Source: Catenaria anguillulae PL171
Taxonomy: Eukaryota; Blastocladiomycota; Blastocladiomycetes; Blastocladiales; Catenariaceae
Reading direction: 5' to 3'
Assembly (NCBI GenBank): GCA_002102555.1
Contig: MCFL01000033.1
Location: forward strand, 62,001 to 126,000
DNA length: 64,000 bases
Below are positions 12,350 to 23,880 of the stretch, one piece after another. The notes beneath the pieces are model-generated. The model was not told the origin of the DNA and ran no database searches. It saw only the letters and a list, made by a program, of their open reading frames with translations. The translations under genes and the position numbers were made by a program. Every line of letters begins with the position of its first letter. Within the stretch, counting starts at the first letter, position 1.

Positions 12350-14640
12350 ATGACCCTAGCTTCCGCCGCTCCAACCACCAATACTGTCACCGAGCCTACA
12401 ATCCATTGTACTGCCGCCCCATCTGCCCCACTCAATCCCTCAACCGATCACCATGACAACAATACCGGCCACGACCCGATCGATTTGGCAGCATCCGCCC
12501 CGGAATCCGACCTCGGTCTTCCCTCTTCTTCGGACGTGACGCTCATTGACGCTCCGCAACAGCCCTTGCTCAAGGGCGTCAGCAGTCCTATGTCGGCTAC
12601 CGCTGGTCTCAAGGACGCGGATGTCGAACATGCTGCCGGTGGCGACCAGCCCACGAGGTCGCAACCCTCGTCAAAGCCCAAGTCAGCCACATTCGTTGAC
12701 GCCGATCCGTTCCCATGGTTACCCGTCATTACGCTGAGTTTCTGCATGTTTACCAACTCTTTCTTGTACCTCATGATCTTGTACGTGTCCCTTGTGGGCT
12801 GTTTCTTTATCCCGCAGCAACCTAAATTTGCCGTCGGAACGCCGTGAGACTTGTCCAGAGGCTCACGGTTCATGACTCTGGCTCCAAACGCGTCCGCACT
12901 CATGACTGACTCTTCACTCGCCAATGCATGTATTTTGCACCCCAACCTCCGTTGTCTCGGTTGTTCACATCAATGCAGTCCAGTGCGTCATTCTTTCTAA
13001 TTCATTCGTTTCGTGTCGTCCTGGTTGACCTACCATGATCCCCAATACTGACATCCACCCCCTCGTCATCACCCTTGCTTCACAACTAGTTCATGACATT
13101 CATGGTCGACGACCTCAAGGTCACCGAAGACAAGAACAAGCTGGGAGTGTACACTGGCTGGCTGACTGCCTGCATGATGATTGGCGCGCTCATGTCATCG
13201 TACCCGTGGGGCCTGTTTGCCGACAGGTATGGCCGGCGACCCGTCATGCTCATTGGCATGTTTTCGACCGGCGTTCTGGCGCTGCTCTTTGGGTTTTCGT
13301 CCTCGTATGCCATGGCGGTCGTGTGGCGCACGCTCCTGGGCCTCATGAACGGTGTTGTGACCACGGCAAAGGCGCAGATGGCCGAGGTGTGCTCGCAAAA
13401 GCACATGCCGAGGGGATTCTCCATCATGTCGGTGGCGTGGGGATTGGGCGCAGTGTTTGGACCCATGGTGGGTGGGTGGATGGCGAGGCCCGCGACGCTG
13501 TACCCGAACGCCTTCCCGCCCGGCTCATTCTTCGATACCTGGGCGTATGCGTTGCCCGGCGTGTTTTGCTGTGCCATCAGTTTTGCCATCACCGTCATCA
13601 TTTACGTCAACTTGCCCGAGACGAGGATTCCCGTGCGTCCGTTGCCGGGTTTCCTGCGCTTGCTGCAAGCCGATTACGCCTTGCCTGGTGGTACCGGCAA
13701 ACCGCCTGGGAAAAAGTCGTCCAAGAATGGTAGTGGCGGCAACGATGACGACGAGTCAGTCAACTTGACTGGTCCAATTGCGTACACCAAGCCAACGGGC
13801 GCCGACCGCCCCTTGACGCTGATCGAAATGATCAAGGACGGCCCGATTCGCATCACGGCCATCTTGTACGGGTGCACGGCAGCAATCGAAGTGTCGCTCA
13901 TGGAAGCACTCATGCTGTGGGCTCGCTTGCCGCACGCAGAAGGCGGCCTCGCGTTTTCTGCAGCGGATCTCGGGGTCGTCTCGTCCATCACGGGTGCCAT
14001 GGGTCTGCTGTATCAGCTGTTCTTGTTTGAGCCCATTGTCAAGCGGTTCGGCGCGCTCAACTTGTATCGCGCGGCTACGCTGTTTGCGTGCGTTTCCCAT
14101 CAGTTTATGCCGCGGATTCCAGCTATGGTTGGCTTTGATGCGCCGCACACGGTCCAGATTGTCATGTTGGCGGTCGCGCAATCCTTGTTTGGTATTTGCG
14201 GACAGAGTGTCTTCACATCCAGTACGCCATTCGATTATTCTCATTTTTCGGTTGTGTACGAAATTGCCCATTTTCACTGACATCCATCCCCACCGACAAC
14301 ACCAGTCTTTATTCTCATCTCCAATGCGGCTCTCGACAAGGACAAGGGCGCATCGAATGGCCTTGGCCAAACTGTCGCGTCGGCCGCTCGTATCGTGTTT
14401 CCGGTCGTGTCGGGCACATTGTTCTCCCTATCCATGTACAACTCGTCCGAGCCCTTTGACTACCACTTGACGTTCCACTTTTGCAACGTGCTGTCGGTGC
14501 TCACGGTGCTCTACTCATTCAAGCTTGATCATACTATCAATTTGCCGCGGGACTTGGCGGATCGCATTCATGCGGGCGAGGTTGTGGATGAGGAGGTGAT
14601 CAAGGGAAAGAAGGTTGCTGTGGATGCCGTGCATGCGTAG
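12350..14640 (+). CDS. Major facilitator superfamily transporter (ZIFL/MFSD10-like)
   Basis: The protein has 633 residues from exons 12350-12780, 12979-12982, 13090-14221 and 14306-14640. An acidic, Ser/Thr/Pro-rich N-terminal tail of about 125 residues precedes 12 predicted helices. The signature loop between helices 2 and 3 reads GLFADRYGRRPVMLIG, the MFS G-x-x-x-D-R-x-G-R-R motif. The cytosolic middle loop has LNLPET-like NLPETRIPVRP, then a Ser/Gly linker. The last half ends in SNGLGQTVASAARIVFPVV, typical of zinc-induced-facilitator and tetracycline-type antiporters. A four-base exon joins LMIL to FMTFMVDD as LMIFPFMTFMVDD, restoring the family's first helix motif. The substrate cannot be read from sequence. 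An in-frame ATG at 12236 exists, but its peptide looks like leader sequence. Confidence 0.88.
12979..12982 (+). other. Four-base microexon in the MFS gene
   Basis: TCCA sits between an acceptor (caatgcag) and a donor (gtgcgtc). Joining the flanking exons directly would put the transporter out of frame; adding these four bases yields IFPFMTFMVDD, the expected helix-one sequence. Confidence 0.65.
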
Positions 14641-15269
14641 GGTTGGTCGTGGAGAGAGGTGCGGCGGATTGTTTGTGGTTCAGCGTACTTGTCAATTGTT
14701 GTTCTGTCAATACCCCTCCCCATTCCTTGGCTTAGTTGCTACTTGGGGTGCTGGTTTGTCTTCATTTTCGTTCTTCTCATCTCAGCTTTAATGCAAATGC
14801 ACCCATTGGTTTGTCAAACTTGGGCTATCGTGGCTGTTGAACACTTGCTCGCAGCTGGCGTTCAGACAATGACTCCCACGACAGAGGCAGACCATGACCA
14901 ATGCATGCGCAACAAATCCTGTTTTGCCGTCAACCGTGGCTTTTGGTCAGAGCAGCCATAAGCGCTCATGAAACGGACTCGTTGTTCTTCAAGTTGCCAC
15001 ATGGTCGCAATCATCATGCTGACACAAGCACACACAAGCACGATGCAGTGATCCTTCCTCTGATTTGTCCGACGGCCAAGTCATCGACGTGCAGTAGTAG
15101 CTGCGGACACGGACGCTTGCGGAGTGTCTGCAACGTAAGAAATCCTGAGCTTGGACTGACGTAGTGAGTCCTAATCTGCCTACAAATGTCGCAAGGAGTC
15201 CTTTCTTGGTCCGTGCAGGTTCTAGTCACCAATCATCCTGACAAACAAACTGCAAGTATCAACTTCAAA
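14641..15269. other. Intergenic region between MFS and WW-motif gene A
   Basis: No gene is supported. It contains the MFS 3' end and the promoter side of the membrane-protein gene at 15270. The open frame begins upstream at 15186, but the leader is not conserved in the paralogues. Confidence 0.45.
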
Positions 15270-15971
15270 ATGGCTTCCCAAGACATCTTCAAATTCCTGC
15301 TGTTCTTGTGCACGCTTGTGATCCTGGTCGCCTTTGTCTGGATCCTGTGCCCGAAAATCACATTGACTCGCGACCCGGATACTGGCCGGATACGGTTGCG
15401 CATGCACGGTCGGGCAGTGGTGCACCCAAACACATTCCATCCTCGCCACTCGCTCGACGAAGAACTCGCTCTCAACCGTGTGCTCTTGTCCACTCGCACA
15501 CACCTCGACGACGAGTCCATGCTGGACGCGGAACCGCTCCCAGCGTACACACTACGAGGGTCGCCTGGATCGGGCGCTTACGTCGACTGCCGGTCGCCCA
15601 TCACGGCCATTGACGAAATGGCCGACGGATCCATCATTGTGCGCACGACTCGGCCCGTTTTGGCAAGTGCGGGGTTGCCCGTGCTGCCGTCTGGGAATGG
15701 GAATCCCACTGCGTCGACTGCAGCATCATCATCCGGCGTGTCGCGTCGGTCCATGGCCGTGCTGGCGCATGCAAGCGCGCTGATTGACCCGGTGGTACCG
15801 GGGATCGTGCCGAGTGGAGCATTGCCTGTGGTCCATTTGTCGCTGTCGTTGCCGCCGCCGCCGAGGTATGGAGACAAAGGTGGGGTGGTGTTGGAGTGTG
15901 GGTCGCTTTGCCAAGCGTGCGATGGGCAGCGTGATTCGCAAGATAGATCATTGGCGGGAGGAGGACTCTAG
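15270..15971 (+). CDS. Single-pass membrane protein with LPxY and PPxY motifs (family copy A)
   Basis: I do not recognise a named family. The 233-residue product starts at MASQDIF, because the paralogues begin at the same distance from the membrane segment. Residues 8-27 form one hydrophobic helix, followed by a basic CPKITLTRDPDTGR. Conserved with the two paralogues are LPAYTLRGSPGSGAYVDCRS (about 90-109), the block SIIVRTTRPVLASAG (121-135), PGIVPSGALPVVH, and SLPPPPRYGDK near 193-203. LPAY and PPRY fit WW-domain ligands. Such paired PY motifs on a short membrane protein recall adaptors of NEDD4/Rsp5 ubiquitin ligases, but this is inferred. The C-terminal 30 residues are not shared. Copy B lies 441 bases downstream on the same strand. 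Confidence 0.75.
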   Translation: MASQDIFKFLLFLCTLVILVAFVWILCPKITLTRDPDTGRIRLRMHGRAVVHPNTFHPRHSLDEELALNRVLLSTRTHLDDESMLDAEPLPAYTLRGSPGSGAYVDCRSPITAIDEMADGSIIVRTTRPVLASAGLPVLPSGNGNPTASTAASSSGVSRRSMAVLAHASALIDPVVPGIVPSGALPVVHLSLSLPPPPRYGDKGGVVLECGSLCQACDGQRDSQDRSLAGGGL

Positions 15972-16412
15972 CAACACTGAGTCTTGGATTCTGCACTTTT
16001 TTTCACTATTTTCAATGAATGAATGAATTAATGGTGCATATGTATGTCCTTGGCGTGATTGTTACCCCGTTTCATGCGTTTTGTGACTCACAAACGCTGC
16101 CTGATACGCCGCCACGTCGCGCCTCGGCTGTCCAAAAATACTCGCTGCCGGCTACCCACTCGGCGAGCTCACATGACATTGTTTCTTCCGTTGTCCGATT
16201 ACCCTAGTGAATGCGCCATCCATGAAGATGATGAGCAATGGCCACAACCATGCGGTAAAAGAGCACGATTCCTCGACTGCTCCTCAACAATCGCTCTTCC
16301 ACTTGACCTGCCGATGGCCACTCTTCATGTTATCCCATCACCAGACCACCGGCAAAGCGACCATGCAGACCCGTCCCATTTCCTCACAGATTCTACGTAA
16401 CAAGTTACGACC
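15972..16412. other. Spacer between WW-motif genes A and B
   Basis: No gene is seen. It holds the 3' end of copy A and the promoter of copy B. Confidence 0.4.
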
Positions 16413-17021
16413 ATGGAGCTTCAATTCCAAGACGGCATCCAACTAGCGCTCATTACCTGCCTCGTCTTTGTGGTCATTGTGTTTCTCTGGCTGACGTTCC
16501 CTTCCATCAAACTGGTTCGGGACCCTACCACGCGATGGCCCCGTCTCCAAGTCACCCGTGCAAACCGAAATGCTGCCGAAAGCCAACGCAGCCTGCGTCG
16601 GATGATGCAGCGCCGGAACCGCCAAGACCAAGCAGCCGCAGCCGACGAGCCGCTTCCCAAATACTCGCTGCGAGGCATACCAGGCGCGGGCGTGTCGCTG
16701 CAACTCGGGTCGCCCGTAGAGATTGACGAGCGCTCCTCTGGCGCCATAGTTGTGCGGGCGGTGCAGCCCGTGGTTGCAAGTGGAGCGAGTCTTCCGATTG
16801 CATTGCCCGAAGAGCATGCCGGGCGACATGTGCGCACAAGCCAAAGTCGGTCGTCGGCATCTGCGGCAGAGCTTTACGTGGAGCCAGTTTCGCCCGGGAT
16901 CACGCCAAGCGGCCCGTTGCCTGTGGTGCATGTCATGTTGAGTTTGCCGCCGCCGCCCGTGTATGGAGACAAGTCGGGCGTGCCGATTGAGGTTGGCGAG
17001 GGGGTCGGCGAGCGGGGGTAG
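16413..17021 (+). CDS. Single-pass membrane protein with LPxY and PPxY motifs (family copy B)
   Basis: The second tandem member, 202 residues and intronless. A hydrophobic helix spans about residues 10-29 (LALITCLVFVVIVFLWL), then FPSIKLVRDPTTRW, the counterpart of copy A's CPKITLTRDPDTGR. LPKYSLRGIPGAG lies at 81-93 and SLPPPPVYGDK at 177-187, giving LPKY and PPVY. The middle block reads GAIVVRAVQPVVASGA, and the segment before the second motif reads PGITPSGPLPVVH. It has diverged more than copies A and C from each other: the AYVDCRSPI block is replaced by VSLQLGSPV. Gene order and orientation suggest a tandem duplication with A. Confidence 0.75.
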   Translation: MELQFQDGIQLALITCLVFVVIVFLWLTFPSIKLVRDPTTRWPRLQVTRANRNAAESQRSLRRMMQRRNRQDQAAAADEPLPKYSLRGIPGAGVSLQLGSPVEIDERSSGAIVVRAVQPVVASGASLPIALPEEHAGRHVRTSQSRSSASAAELYVEPVSPGITPSGPLPVVHVMLSLPPPPVYGDKSGVPIEVGEGVGERG

Positions 17022-17594
17022 TGAGTTGGAGCAGGCGAGACCAGGATCGATGCTGTCGGTTTCTGTTTAAATGTTTATTTACCTTGCGTCCTGAACTTGA
17101 ACGCGTCTCATCCAGGTCGAAAACCGACCCATGTGCACCTAATACACTAGTCAAGGCCAGATCGTTGGCTAGGAGTCTCGCTTAATTTTACCTAGCTGGG
17201 AGAGGCCACTTGTCATTATGAGAGGTTCAAAGGTGCATTCAAGTTGGGCGTTTCAGCCAGGTCAGGTGAGGGTGCGAATCTGACTGATCGGAGGACTCCC
17301 TTGCATTGCCGATCCCCCAGCTCAGCCCATCGTCATGCCGACTTGTTCCATCATCGATCGGGCAACTGCAAAGTTAAACGATTTCAAAGTGAATGCTTGT
17401 GAAATGACGTCTAGTACAGTAATGGACGCAAGGCCACAGTGAGAGCAATCCGAGTCAAATTCCCACACCAGCTGTCTTACCTGTTCCTGTTACATGTCCA
17501 CCATTCGACGGACAAAGAAGTACCCGCATCAATCCAACACTCATCACTCATCACTCATCACTCGATTCATTCAATTGAATTGCATTCAACCATC
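17022..17594. other. Intergenic region upstream of CBP3
   Basis: No gene is supported. A short direct repeat of catcact words lies at 17540-17562, just upstream of the CBP3 start. Confidence 0.4.
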
Positions 17595-18632
17595 ATGATC
17601 CGCTCCATGTCCACCTCGTTAGCGCCCGCCGCCTTGGCTGCCCGCCGGTCCTTGTCCGCCAGATCCCCTCGATCCCTGACTGCATCGGCATCGGCTGTTG
17701 CACGCACATACGCTTCCTCATCATCATCACCAACAACACCTCCTGAGGACTCGAAACCCCGCGGCAAGGCGCCTGTACCGTACTCTACCCACTCTCAATC
17801 CTATGCGGAAACCTCGACCACGGGCCCCAACTCGACCTTGTTTGCCAAACTCATCACCCCGGCCATTGCCAAGAAGATTGCCCCGCTGTTTGGGCTCGAC
17901 TCCAAGGCACAAACCCACCAGCGCGAAACACTCTACATGTACGAGCGGTGTGCAGCGGGCGCAACGGTGCATTTGGACTGGTTGGTGCGTGAGGCCGGAT
18001 TGCCCGATACCTTCCAGACGTGGTTTAGTGCAACACAGGTGCATGTGTGGATGGTGATGGTCAGGTTGAGGGCCGAGGGCGAGGTGGGAAAGGAGGCGAC
18101 AAAAGGCGTGGTGAGCCATATGTTTAGGGATATGGAGGATCGGTTGTGGGCCATGGGTGTACGTCTCATCTCTTTTCTTTTATTCGTCTTCTTAAAAGCA
18201 AGGACTGAATGGAATCATTTCGACGGACTGAACATGCGTGCTATTTACATACATCAATAGATTCGCCGCAATGCCATTGTCGACAAGTCGCTCAAGGAGT
18301 TTCTGTCCATCTTTTATGGCGGCATCTTGTCGTACGACGAGGCTCTGACGCACTCGGACGCCTTGCTTGCCAGTGCGCTTTGGCGCAACCTGTTCCAGTC
18401 GCACCCGTCTGTCGACTTGGCGCACGTGGCCGAGTATGTGCGGTTGGTCAGGCGCGAGCTCCAACTGCTCGAGGCCGTGGAACGCGACGAGGTGATCAAG
18501 GGCCGGTGGCGGTTTGCGCACGAGGCCGAGGCCGAGGCCCAGGGGAAAGTGAGAGCTGGGCAGGATGACGACGTCAAGCCCTTGTCTCCCGACGAGATGC
18601 GGGCCTTGCAGCAGCATTTGGGGCGCATGTGA
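17595..18632 (+). CDS. CBP3: Ubiquinol-cytochrome c chaperone CBP3/UQCC1
   Basis: A mitochondrial assembly factor that, with Cbp6/UQCC2, supports synthesis and maturation of cytochrome b of complex III. The protein has 311 residues from exons 17595-18158 and 18261-18632, joined at LWAMG-IRRNAIVDKSL. The first 60 residues are rich in Arg, Ser and Ala with no acids (MIRSMSTSLAPAALAARRSL), a clear mitochondrial targeting sequence. The ubiquinol-cytochrome c chaperone domain follows from about residue 105. It includes YERCA, FQTWFSATQVHVWMVMVRLR, DMEDRLWAMGIRRN and SYDEALTHSDALLASALWRN. The start at 17595 gives this presequence; the upstream extension of the same frame is unlikely to be coding. 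Length and domain order match fungal Cbp3. Confidence 0.9.
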
Positions 18633-19121
18633 GGGCGAGAGTGATGGCTCAGTTGAAAGTGCGTTCGAGTTCGTTGAGAGGAGATCCGAAGTTGGATGGC
18701 GCTCGGGAGATTTGTTACCTGTACGATTCAACCTATTCATCTATTATGTATTTACAATCACTTTCTATCGGAATGCATGGGCGTCAGCGCTGGCTGACCG
18801 GCACTAGCCCTGTGGTCGAAAATGCGAAAAAGCCTGTGAAAAACAGGTCAGTCTGTCCGTCGTCTCACGCAGACACTCGACATTTCCGAAATCTCACAGG
18901 TGCACGAAACACAATTTATCCAATCCGTCGCGCATTTCAATCAATGGCAATACTTCATGGCAATAGCAATCAGTCGATGCAATCACTCGCCGCATCCTCT
19001 TCATCCATCGCCATCCAACCAAAACATTGACTCGAGTGCCATTCCGCGGTGACGTCCGGTCCTGGCCCTGGCCCTGACCCTTGACGCTGACCCTGACCCT
19101 GATCTGATCATCACAACACCG
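18633..19121. other. Intergenic region between CBP3 and SMC4
   Basis: No gene is seen. Just before the SMC4 ATG lies a tandem run of ccctga/ccctgg words (19060-19100). Confidence 0.4.
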
Positions 19122-22100
19122 ATGACTGTCAACAGCCGCCCAAGGCGCGGCACTCGAGCTGCTACCGCAGCCGCTGCCACAGCCGCTGCTGCTGCTTCTG
19201 TCCCCGAGCCCGCTCCTGTTGCATCTGTTGATTCCAGCTCCGACTCGGACTCTAACGACAACGATGACCGCTCACGCGGCCCGGCACCGTCACGCCAATC
19301 TGCCGAAGCCCTCTTGTCTACTCGCACCACAACCTTACCACTCGCTCAGCCCGCGCGTAGGGTACCGGCCCCACTTTCCCCACCACTTGCCCCTACCATT
19401 GACCAACCCGCGCCGACTGATGCACCCGACGGCCGTCCCATTTCCCTCACTCAAGCATCTGTGCAAGATCCCATCAAGCAACCGGAAACCCCGAGCCAGC
19501 GCCAGCGCATGGTCATCACGCACATGGTGCTGCGCGACTTCAAATCGTATGCGGGCACGCAAACCGTTGGCCCGTTCCACAAGTCGTTCACGGCCGTGGT
19601 CGGGCCCAACGGATCGGGCAAGTCCAACGTGATCGATGCTCTCTTGTTTGTGTTTGGGTATCGGGCCAGCAAGATGCGCCAGGCCAAAATCGGTCAGCTA
19701 GTGCACACATCCGAGGAGCACCCAAACGTCAGGCAGTGTTGCGTCGAAGTGCATTTCTGTGAAATGCTGGAATCGGTCCGTAGGCATTCATGTTCCTTCT
19801 ACACTGTCGGGTGTACACTTGAGCAGGGCTGACGTTTGCAACTACCTAATCTGCACAACTAGGCAACAACGGGCGATCCAACCCCACTCCCAGACTCGAA
19901 ACTCGTTATTTCACGCACCGCCACAAAGTCACACACGTCACGGTATTTCATCAATGGCCAGGCGTCCAATTACGCCGCCGTCACCCAACTCTTACAATCC
20001 AAGGGCATCGACCTCGACCACAACCGGTTCCTAATCCTGCAAGGCGAAGTCGAGTCGATTGCGCAAATGAAACCCAAAGGCACCACGTCATCCACCATTC
20101 TGGCCGACGGATCACACCACATCGTCAGACGACGGCCTGCTGGAATACCTCGAAGACATCATTGGCACGACACAATTCAAGGCGCCCATTGCGCAAGCCG
20201 CCGCACACGTCGAGCACTTGCACGAGCAGCGCACCGACAAAGTGGCCAGGGTGGGCTCGTGACTTGGAGCTTGCGCGCATGGACGAGGCGAGGGCAAGTG
20301 CCCAGGCGTATCTCGACAAGGAAGTCAGGCGCAGGAAATTGCAGGCGCGTGTGCCAGGTATCATCGCGCCAAGGCGCCCTCGAATGGCCGCAGCAGAGAG
20401 GCCGTGGATGGGTCCGCGGCGTGATGCGCGATTTGGACGCAAAGCTTGATGTGGATAAGATCGCACAAGACAAAGTGGATGTTGGCGCACAGCTCAAGGA
20501 GGCGCGCGCGCGGCTCGAGCACCAGCGTAAGCGTGTGGACCCCCTCGACGCGCTCGTGGCCGAGTTGCAGCAGCAGGACATGCAGATTCGCGAGGAGCGC
20601 AAGGCCGACAAGAAGAAGCGCGAAAAGCTGGCCAAGAAGCGTGCGGCCGCAGAAAAGATGATTGCGAGGGCGAGGCCAAAGTCACCGACTTGAAGGCGCA
20701 GGTCGAGGAGGTGGAAGAGCAGCGGCCAATGTGGCAAACGAGCTAGAACAGGTCCGGGCGCAGGTTGATGACATGCAAGTCGAGGTTAGGGCAAAGACGA
20801 GGGATTTGCAGGCTGAGCTCGATGCGTTGACGGCCGAGGCCAGGCCGTGGGTCCAGCAGGTCAAGGAAAAGGACGAGGCTAGGGCCGCGCACAGAGCCTG
20901 CATGATCGGCTGGTCGAGGCCCTGGCAAAGGCAGAACGCGACAGGCAAAGCTGTTGGCCGAGGAGGCACGGTTGGCGGGCGAGTTGGAAACGTTGACAAC
21001 AACCATCAATGGCCTCAATCAATCCAAGGCCGAACGTGCGGCCAAGGTTGCCCAGTTGCAAGCAAAGGCTCAAGAGCTGGACCAGTCCAGGCAAGAGCCC
21101 GTCACAATGCGCACGTGACCCGTGTCAAGGCCGACGAGTCGCGGCGTGCCCTAGCGCAAGCCAGGAATAATCGTGCAGGCAAAGGATCCGTGCTCGATGC
21201 CATCAAGGCGGTGCGCAAGACCCACTTTCCGGGCGTCCGCGACCGTCTCGGCAACCTCGCCACGATTCCGCGCAAGTACGACGTGGCCGTATCGACGGCC
21301 GTGGGCAACCTCGACCACATCATGGTCGACTCGGTCGACACCTCACAGCAATGTTCCAGTATCTGCGTCAACACAATCTTGGGCGCGTCTCGACCTGGTC
21401 GCTCGACAAGGTGCCGCCGCGCGACCCCGGCACCGTCAACACGCCCGAGGGTGTCCCGCGGCTCATTGACTTGATCACGTTGCGGGATCCCACCGATCGC
21501 GCACTTGTGAGCGCATTTTACAAGGCCATGGGCGACACCCTTGTCGCGCAGGATTTGGACCAGGCTAACCGGATTGCGTTCCCCAAGGGCAACCGTGCGG
21601 GCGGCGCAAAATGGCGTGTGGTGACGCTGACGGGGCAGCTGATTGAGCCATCGGGTACATTGTCGGGAGGTGGCGCGCCAAGCGTGGGCGTATGATGTTG
21701 GCCGATGACCCCGCAGCGTCGCAGGCCAGTCAGCATGATGACGACGAGCAAGAAGAGCAAGTCACGGAACAGATGGTGGTGCAATGCGAGCGCGCAAGGG
21801 ATACGTGGCAAGCAAAACTCAATGATGTGTCGCGCGAGGCAGATGGGGTTGCGGCCGATTTGGACAAGGCCCAGCGGGACTTGGCCGAGGTGGACAAGGA
21901 TCTTGCAAAGGCCGAGTTGGCGTTTGCGTCATTGACGGCCGATCTCGAACGCGTACGCACGAGCTGGCCGACTTGCGGCCGCGCCAATGGTGGGCGGATG
22001 CCGGCGGTAGCAGCAGAAAGCGCAAGCAGCAGCAGCAGCGCAGGCAGCAGCAGCAGCAGCAGGAACCCTCGCAACAAGCACGCGTGGATCAACTTGCCGC

Positions 22101-23632
22101 CGAGCTCGCGCAAATCGACGCCGACCTCGCCACATTGCGCAAAAAGGCATCCAAGTATGAAGACGCCATTGCCGCCAAACAAGCCGCCATTGATGACGCG
22201 GGCGGCGACACGTACAAGCGTGCCAAGTCGCAGCTCGCGCAACTCACAGATACAGACGAGCGATTGACCAAGGCCGCGGCAAAGGCACAAGCGCAGCTCA
22301 ACCAGACGGAGCGCAAGATGGCCGAGGCAGCCAAGGAGCTCGAGGCCACAGCACCGAGCACGAGCGGTTGGAGGCTAGGTTGGCCGAGCTGGCGGAGCAA
22401 ATGAGTGAGCTTGAGGCCAAAGCCTTGGAGGTCACGGAGCAGCGGGACTTGGTTCAGGTGCAGGTTGATGAGGCGCAGGCGGTGGTGGCCGGGTTGGTGA
22501 GCACGATGGAAGAGCTGGAGGCAAAGTTGCAAAAGCATGCTGCGACCAAAGCCGAGCTCGTGGCGACCGAAACCGGGTTGTTGGCCAAGGTGACCGAGTC
22601 GGAAAAGCAAGTTGCTGGATGGACGGCAAAGTTGCGCGAGTTGCAAGAGGGGGCCGATGCAACTCGGATGGCCCTCGGGTTGCCCCCGCGAGAGGAGGCA
22701 CTCAAGACTGCTTCACAGCGTGATACGGACGGGGATGTGACCATGAAGGATGCTGCCGCTGATGCCGACGGCGGCATTGACGAGATTGACGTGGGCGACG
22801 TGCTCGACGACGACGCTGACGACTCGAACGAGGACTTCGATTTGGCCGCTGCTCAGCACGAAATCCGACGTTTGGGCAACGAAATTGCGGGCCAGCAAGT
22901 CAATCTCGGCGTGCTTGCAGAGTACCGCGAACGCCAACAAGAACGAGCGCAGAGGGCGGCGGATCTGGCCGAGGTCGAGGAGGCCCGCGACGCAGCCAAG
23001 CGGTCGCTGGACGCGACAAAACGCACGCGGTTGACTCAGTTCATGGCCGGGTTTACGGAAATCACGGCCAGGCTCAAGGACATGTATGCGCTCATCACGA
23101 CGGGCGGCAATGCCGAGCTTGAGCTCGTCGATTCCATGGACCGTTCTCGGAGGGCATTGTGTTTTCGGTCATGCCGCCGCGCAAGTCGTGGAAGCAGATT
23201 GCCAACTTGTCGGGTGGCGAGCGCACGTTGGCGTCGTTGGCCCTTGTGTTTGCCCTGCAAGCATACCGGCCGACGCCGCTCTACGTCCTGGACGAGATTG
23301 ACGCCGCGCTGGATTTCCGCAACGTGTCCATCATTGCCAACTATGTCCGCGAGCAGTCGTCGGGCCCACATGCTGCGCAATTTATCATCATTTCGTTGCG
23401 GCACAACATGTTTGAGTTGGCCGATCGATTGGTGGGCATCTACAAGACCAACAATTGCACAAAGTCGGTCACGATTAACCCGAACGAGGTGGCTGCCGCG
23501 GTCGGGTTATTGGAGGATACAGACATTCACAAGAAGCAGCAGCATGAAGAGCAGTTGCAGCGGGAGCGAGCGAACAAGGCAGCAGAGGTGTCTGTCGTGG
23601 ATGTAGACACGAGTGTCATGGTGGAGCGGTGA
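19122..23632 (+). CDS. SMC4: SMC4, condensin ATPase subunit (frame-broken)
   Basis: A core subunit of condensin, pairing with SMC2 to compact chromosomes. The N-terminal head has FKSYAGTQTVGPFHKSF and the Walker A GPNGSGKSN near 19610. An intron at 19776-19862 leads to ATTGDPTPLPDSKLVISRTA and FLILQGEVESIAQMKPKG. The coiled coils flank a hinge at about 21180-21690 (GSVLDAIKAVRKTHFPGVRD; TLSGGGAPSVG). The C-terminal head has the signature LSGGERTLASLALVF and Walker B LYVLDEIDAALDF, then IISLRHNMFELADRLVGIYK, all diagnostic for SMC4. The reading frame changes at least ten times between 20045 and 23160, mainly in the coiled coils. Each fragment keeps SMC4-like composition. SMC4 is essential in known fungi, so sequence error or a second intact copy is expected. 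A CAG-rich run at 22010-22070 adds a Gln- or Ser-rich insertion. Confidence 0.9.
22018..22072. repeat. CAG/GCA trinucleotide-rich run inside SMC4
   Basis: Imperfect CAG repeats encode poly-Gln or poly-Ser depending on frame and lie in the second coiled coil, where the frame is also uncertain. Confidence 0.7.
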
Positions 23633-23880
23633 GGTGTCTTTGCGTTCTTCAATCGTCTTGCCATCATCTTTGGTCATTTCATTTGCATGCAACCTACCTA
23701 CTTCTTCATATTTTGCGTCCACCATTGCCCGTTTCTTTGCAAGTTTCCAAGTGCAGAACGGAATGTCTCACTCTCGTTTGCCAATGGGGATCAATTTTCT
23801 GGTGGACGACGGCGAGAAACTTATCGCGGACAACGGCCACACAGTATCGGATACCAACCCATACACTTGCCGCAATCACC

